Shown here one piece after another: positions 6,699 through 9,617 of a DNA stretch of 9,617 nucleotides (positions are counted from its first letter, which is position 1; each line of letters begins with the position of its first letter). The notes beneath the pieces are model-generated. The model was not told the origin of the DNA, ran no database searches, and saw only the letters and a program-made list of their open reading frames with translations. Source of the stretch: Nitrospinota bacterium (GTDB lineage Bacteria > Nitrospinota_A > UBA7883 > JACRLM01); NCBI GenBank assembly GCA_015231995.1, contig JADGAO010000120.1:1-9617 (forward strand), read 5' to 3'. A program made the translations under genes and the position numbers.

Positions 6699-7327
6699 CC
6701 CCCAAATTCGACGAGGCGGAGATCGTCATGATCTCCGCCCTCGAACATTACGTCTATTGCCCGCGCCAGTGCGCCTTGATACACATTGACCAGGTGTTCG
6801 ACGAAAACATCTTCACCCTTCGGGGACGTATGGAGCACGAGCGGACGGACGAACCGGAATCGTCCATAGAATACGGCGTCCGCGTGGAACGCGCCGTGCC
6901 GCTATGGTCGGACAGGCTTGGCCTCATCGGCAAGTCGGACGTCGTGGAGTTCCATGACCACACTCCATACCCTGTAGAGTACAAGCACGGCGCAAAACGC
7001 AGGAAGACTCATGACGACGTGCAACTCTGCGCTCAAGCCATGTGTCTGGAAGAGATGTTAAACATCGCCGTTCCCAGAGGCGCCATTTTCCATCACTCCT
7101 CACGCAGAAGGCGTGAAGTGGAATTAACTCCAGAACTGCGCGCCGAAACGGAACGGGTAATAACAGAAACGCGACAGCTTTTGCTCGATGGCGTTCTCCC
7201 TCCGCCTGTGAACGACTCCAGATGCGAGAACTGCTCGCTACGCCCCGCCTGTGTGCCGGAAATAGTGGAAATAGGCAAAGGCGCTCTGAGAAACCTGTTC
7301 GTTCCGGCGGAACCAAGGGAGAGATAA
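6695..7327 (+). CDS. cas4: Cas4, RecB-like nuclease of CRISPR adaptation
   Basis: Cas4 works with Cas1-Cas2 to trim prespacers and select those with the right PAM and orientation. The 210 residues show the Cas4 pattern: ISALEHYVYCPRQCALIH, with the N-terminal cysteine of the iron-sulfur cluster at 22; a RecB nuclease core with D82 in GKSD, E95 and K97 in VEYKHG, and Q110 in the QLCAQAMCLEEM block; and the C-terminal cysteines C177, C180 and C186. The nuclease and cluster residues all appear present. The ATG at 6695 overlaps the DUF5615 stop. An in-frame ATG at 6728 has a better-placed GGAG (6718-6721), but the longer start agrees with relatives that have several residues before ISAL. It is 2 nt before cas1. 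Confidence 0.94.
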   Translation: MTPKFDEAEIVMISALEHYVYCPRQCALIHIDQVFDENIFTLRGRMEHERTDEPESSIEYGVRVERAVPLWSDRLGLIGKSDVVEFHDHTPYPVEYKHGAKRRKTHDDVQLCAQAMCLEEMLNIAVPRGAIFHHSSRRRREVELTPELRAETERVITETRQLLLDGVLPPPVNDSRCENCSLRPACVPEIVEIGKGALRNLFVPAEPRER

Positions 7328-7329
7328 TA

Positions 7330-8361
7330 ATGGAACCGATACTCAACACCCTTTTTGTGATGACCCAGGGCGCCTACCTGCGTCTCGACCACGACACGGT
7401 GAAAGTGGAAGTGGAAAAACAGGTCAAGATACAGGTTCCGCTCATGCACCTTTCCGGGCTGGTTCTTTTTGGCGACGTTTTGATGAGCCCATTTCTTATG
7501 CACAAATGCGCCGAAGAAGGCCGCTCCGTCGTGTTTCTTGGCCGTGGCGGACGTTTTAAGGCCCGGCTGGTTGGACCGACAAGCGGCAATATCCTTTTAC
7601 GCAAAGCTCAATACCAAATGGCGGATGACGAAAACTGCCTCACCAGCATATGCAGGAACATCGTCGCTGGAAAAGCCCAGAATTGCCGGTCGGTCGTAAT
7701 GCGATCTGCAAGAGAGGATACTTCTGGCGAAACCAGCCAGCGCTTGAAAAACACAGCGTCGGAGCTGGCCAATGCGATTCGCGCCATTGAAGAAACGAAA
7801 GATGTTCACGAAATACGCGGTTTTGAAGGAATCGCCGCCAAATCGTATTTTGAGACTTTCGACCTTATGATAAAAGCCAACCGCGAGAGTTTCATCTTCA
7901 GGAACCGAAGCAGAAGGCCACCGCGAGACAGGATAAACGCCCTTCTCTCCTTCATTTACACATTGCTTGCGGGTGACTGCACGTCCGCCCTGGAAGGCGT
8001 GGGGCTTGATCCGCAAATGGGATACCTTCACGCTATAAGGCCGGGGCGCAACGCGCTGGCGTTGGATTTGATGGAAGAGTTCCGCCCAATTATCGCCGAC
8101 AGGCTCACGTTAAGCCTCATCAACCTGCGGCAGATAACGCCCGATGATTTTGAAGACCGCCCCGGCGGAGCCGTTTATCTGAATGAGAAGGGGCGCAAAA
8201 CAGTGGTGACCGAGTATCAGAAGAAAAAGCAGGACGAAATTCAGCACTCATACCTCGAAAGGCGCGCCCCATTAGGCGTCATGCCCCATCTGCAGGCAAG
8301 GCTATTGGCGCGGCGCATTCGCGGAGACATGGACGAATACATCCCGTTTGTTCCGAGGTGA
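7330..8361 (+). CDS. cas1: Cas1, CRISPR integrase
   Basis: Cas1 is the metal-dependent integrase that, with Cas2, inserts new spacers at the leader end of the array. The 343 residues are a normal length. The catalytic set is visible: E166 in GFEGIAAKSYF, H234 in DPQMGYLHAIRPGR, and D246/E249 in ALDLMEEFRP. The N-terminal beta domain (MEPILNTLFVMTQGAYLRLD) is typical of the type I-C branch. ATG at 7330 follows the cas4 stop by 2 nt and has AGGGAG nearby. An open frame extends upstream to 7222 but overlaps cas4, and the family N-terminus begins at 7330. Confidence 0.96.
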   Translation: MEPILNTLFVMTQGAYLRLDHDTVKVEVEKQVKIQVPLMHLSGLVLFGDVLMSPFLMHKCAEEGRSVVFLGRGGRFKARLVGPTSGNILLRKAQYQMADDENCLTSICRNIVAGKAQNCRSVVMRSAREDTSGETSQRLKNTASELANAIRAIEETKDVHEIRGFEGIAAKSYFETFDLMIKANRESFIFRNRSRRPPRDRINALLSFIYTLLAGDCTSALEGVGLDPQMGYLHAIRPGRNALALDLMEEFRPIIADRLTLSLINLRQITPDDFEDRPGGAVYLNEKGRKTVVTEYQKKKQDEIQHSYLERRAPLGVMPHLQARLLARRIRGDMDEYIPFVPR

Positions 8362-8364
8362 GCG

Positions 8365-8658
8365 TTGAACATCGTAGTCACATACGACGTTAACACGGAG
8401 ACAAAGGAAGGCCGGCGCAGATTGCGTCGCGTGGCGCTTATCTGCAAGGCTTTTGGACAGCGCGTGCAGTTTTCGGTTTTTGAATGCAAGGTTAACGAGA
8501 TGCAAAAGGAGCGGCTGGTCTCATCCCTGGTGAACGTGATAGAAAAGAAAACCGACAGCCTGCGGATATATCGCCTTCATGGCGACAGAGATAAAAGCGT
8601 AGAATGTTACGGATTGAACACATATGTTGACTTTGAGGAAGATACGCTGATTTTTTGA
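8365..8658 (+). CDS. cas2: Cas2, structural partner of Cas1
   Basis: Cas2 forms the dimer at the centre of the Cas1-Cas2 integration complex. The 97 residues begin MNIVVTYDVNTETKEGRRRL, with the conserved Asp at position 8; IYRLHGDRDKSVECYG is the typical second half. The start is TTG at 8365, 3 nt after the cas1 stop and 4 nt after GAGGTG (8355-8360). No ATG or GTG in frame fits better. It closes the operon. Confidence 0.94.
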   Translation: MNIVVTYDVNTETKEGRRRLRRVALICKAFGQRVQFSVFECKVNEMQKERLVSSLVNVIEKKTDSLRIYRLHGDRDKSVECYGLNTYVDFEEDTLIF

Positions 8659-8668
8659 GAGCCTTGCT

Positions 8669-8683
8669 TTGATTCCCTGATAA
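8669..8683. repeat. Left arm of a 15-bp inverted repeat
   Basis: TTGATTCCCTGATAA is the exact reverse complement of 9263-9277. The pair brackets the three palindromic elements at a distance of about 580 bp. Beyond the core, similarity continues imperfectly (TATGC/TATG). Confidence 0.6.
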
Positions 8684-8770
8684 GCATAGCCATCGCATAT
8701 TGTGGGGCTGTCGCCAAATGGTAAAGCAGAAACGACAAACGCTGTTCGAAGTGTTCTAGTACATTCATCT

Positions 8771-8832
8771 GGTAGGGGCGCAGAGCTCTGCGCCCATCTT
8801 TAAGGAAGGGCGATTCACGAATCGCCCCTACC
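8771..8832. repeat. Composite palindromic repeat (GTAGGGGCG family)
   Basis: Outer arms GGTAGGGGCG (8771-8780) and CGCCCCTACC (8823-8832) are perfect complements. Two further palindromes lie inside: a perfect 20-bp one centred on CAGAGCTCTG (8776-8795), and GGGCGATTC/GAATCGCCC (8808-8827). Such nested modules are common dispersed elements in environmental bacterial genomes. Confidence 0.75.
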
Positions 8833-8842
8833 GGAGGACGGC

Positions 8843-8859
8843 GGGGTGAGGAACACCCC
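8843..8859. terminator. Possible terminator hairpin downstream of cas2
   Basis: GGGGTG (8843-8848) pairs with CACCCC (8854-8859) around AGGAA and is followed by TTTGTCC. The T-tract is short and the hairpin lies 185 bp after cas2, so the call is weak. Confidence 0.3.
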
Positions 8860-8881
8860 TTTGTCCCCCTTGAAAGGAGAC

Positions 8882-9033
8882 CTTTGCATAACCAAACGAT
8901 TTGCATATTTTGTCATCCTGAGGGAGCCCTAGCGACCGAAGGATCAAATAAGAGCAGATTCTTCGCAGAGTTTACCCTGAGTCCTCGAAAGGCTCAGAAT
9001 GACAATATTGCGAATGTGATAGGTTATGCAAAG
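8882..9033. mobile_element. MITE-like palindromic element (TGTCATNCTGAG family)
   Basis: The 152-bp element has perfect 12-bp ends, CTTTGCATAACC (8882-8893) and GGTTATGCAAAG (9022-9033). Inside are the near-perfect arms TGTCATCCTGAG (8911-8922) and CTCAGAATGACA (8993-9004), one mismatch. It encodes nothing. Structure and size fit a MITE or a nested palindromic repeat; no target-site duplication was identified. Confidence 0.65.
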
Positions 9034-9121
9034 CTTTTCTTAAATAAGGGGAGGAAAAAGGATGGCGCCTTCACTTCGCCCTGCAAATGTACAAGAACAC
9101 CAGCGCCAAGCATTTGGGAGA

Positions 9122-9230
9122 CAGCCCCATTGTCATTGCGAGGACTCCTATGGCGTCCGTGGCAATCTCAGGATTATTCCAGATCGCCACGTCACTTGGA
9201 AGGCGGCTCGTGATGACACAACTGGGGCTG
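9122..9230. repeat. Palindromic repeat (GTCATTGCGAG family)
   Basis: The 109-bp element is bounded by CAGCCCCA (9122-9129) and its complement TGGGGCTG (9223-9230). Inside, TGTCATTGCGAG (9131-9142) faces CTCGTGATGACA (9207-9218), and a central hairpin pairs GTGGCAATCT (9159-9168) with AGATCGCCAC (9181-9190), one mismatch. This is a recognisable dispersed repeat type. Confidence 0.7.
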
Positions 9231-9262
9231 ATTTTCAACTCGACGGCGCCTTCACGCTTATG

Positions 9263-9277
9263 TTATCAGGGAATCAA
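9263..9277. repeat. Right arm of a 15-bp inverted repeat
   Basis: TTATCAGGGAATCAA is the exact reverse complement of 8669-8683. Confidence 0.6.
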
Positions 9278-9282
9278 GGAGC

Positions 9283-9331
9283 GTTGCGCGAACCACCAGC
9301 AGTGTCAGAATAGCGGGCAGGTTCGCGGAAC
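9283..9331. repeat. Stem-loop upstream of the CRISPR leader
   Basis: GTTGCGCGAACC (9283-9294) pairs with GGTTCGCGGAAC (9320-9331) at 11 of 12 positions around a 25-nt loop. It lies about 130 bp before the first repeat. Its role is unknown; it could be another small palindromic element. Confidence 0.5.
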
Positions 9332-9360
9332 GAGGAAGCGTTTTAATAACGAGTAGTTGG

Positions 9361-9463
9361 CGAGTTTTGGTTAACTTTGGAAAGGGAAATGAATATGAAA
9401 AGGACAGGGAACGCGAAATGGGGGTTAAAACCCTCAGAAAAACCGTGATAAAGAGATAGATGT
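9361..9463 (+). promoter_or_regulatory. CRISPR leader with candidate promoter
   Basis: The A- and G-rich stretch directly before the first repeat is the position where the leader acts in transcription and spacer integration. TTAACT (9371-9376) and TATGAA (9394-9399), 17 bp apart, form a weak promoter candidate. A small palindrome GGGTT-AA-AACCC lies at about 9422-9433. Exact leader limits cannot be set from one array. Confidence 0.55.
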
Positions 9464-9617
9464 GTTGCGCCCGTCCTTCGGGGCGGGCGAGGATTGAAAC
9501 TAGTGGAAAATGAAAAAGAAAAAGAACCGATAAAAGTTGCGCCCGTCCTTCGGGGCGGGCGAGGATTGAAACATTAAAGACGAACTTAGCAGGAGCATGA
9601 GTAGGCGTTGCGCCCGT
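9464..9617 (+). CRISPR. CRISPR array, type I-C, truncated by window end
   Basis: Two complete identical 37-nt repeats (9464-9500 and 9536-9572) and the first 11 nt of a third (9607-9617) flank spacers of 35 nt (9501-9535) and 34 nt (9573-9606). The repeat starts GTTGCGCCCG and ends AGGATTGAAAC. CGCCCGTCC and GGGCGGGCG form a 9-bp stem (one U-G pair) closed by a UUCG tetraloop. Cleavage by Cas5c at the stem base would leave the 11-nt 5' handle AGGATTGAAAC, as in other type I-C systems. Orientation agrees with a leader on the cas2 side. Spacer 1 is strongly purine- and A-rich. Neither spacer shows an obvious match within the window. Confidence 0.97.

Larger units (their letters stand above)
8659..9463. 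other. Gene-free region between cas2 and the CRISPR array
   Basis: This is about 800 bp, far longer than a usual type I-C leader. It contains three distinct palindromic elements, a small GC hairpin, a bracketing 15-bp inverted repeat and, in its last 100 bp or so, the A-rich leader proper. Open frames here run through the palindromes and do not look like genes. Confidence 0.8.

Noticed and set aside
6817..6825. CCTTCGGGG, identical to the repeat loop
   Set aside because: It lies in cas4 coding sequence with no flanking repeat similarity; a chance match.
8884..9213. 109-residue + strand ORF after cas2
   Set aside because: It is made almost entirely of two palindromic elements.
9062..9313. 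83-residue + strand ORF with a good purine-rich ribosome-binding site
   Set aside because: It runs straight through the palindromic repeat at 9122-9230 and its product is not protein-like; the open frame is probably incidental.
9501..9606. Self-targeting by the two visible spacers
   Set aside because: No match longer than a few bases was seen by eye within the window. The ATTAAAG shared by spacer 2 and position 228 is too short.

Overview
The window holds a complete type I-C CRISPR-Cas locus on the + strand. It begins inside the 3' end of moaC (molybdenum cofactor synthesis) and runs through cas3, cas5c, cas8c (with an internally started cas11c), cas7c, a two-gene DUF433/DUF5615 toxin-antitoxin-like cassette, cas4, cas1 and cas2. 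It ends in the first two repeat-spacer units of a CRISPR array cut off by the window edge. The host is a bacterium of moderate GC content. The palindromic repeat families (GTAGGGGCG..., TGTCATNCTGAG..., GTCATTGCGAG...) suggest an environmental lineage such as Desulfobacterota, Nitrospirota or a neighbouring group, but nothing here fixes the taxon.

Region 1-444: the last 51 codons of moaC, then 288 bp of non-coding DNA before cas3. This gap holds small hairpins, a candidate sigma70-type promoter, and two stretches that resemble degenerate copies of the array's own repeat, separated by a 31-nt spacer-like segment. That layout is similar to self-regulating mini-CRISPR RNAs described upstream of other cas operons, but the evidence is only moderate.

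Region 445-8658: one tightly packed operon. cas5c/cas8c, DUF433/DUF5615 and DUF5615/cas4 overlap by ATGA. cas8c and cas7c abut or overlap, and the gaps elsewhere are 1-3 nt, except for 28 nt between cas3 and cas5c. Cas5c, Cas8c, Cas11c and Cas7c should form the Cascade/I-C surveillance complex, with Cas5c also processing pre-crRNA. Cas3 is the recruited nuclease-helicase, and Cas4-Cas1-Cas2 acquire new spacers. The toxin-antitoxin-like pair sits between the interference and adaptation halves and is translationally coupled to cas4. cas5c carries an in-frame insertion containing a GC-rich palindromic repeat.

Region 8659-9617: about 800 bp of gene-free DNA separates cas2 from the array. It holds three different palindromic or MITE-like elements (8771-8832, 8882-9033, 9122-9230), a 15-bp inverted repeat that brackets them, a leader stem-loop and an A-rich leader. 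The array has 37-nt repeats with a UUCG-capped stem and an 11-nt 3' tail, as expected of type I-C, with 34-35-nt spacers.
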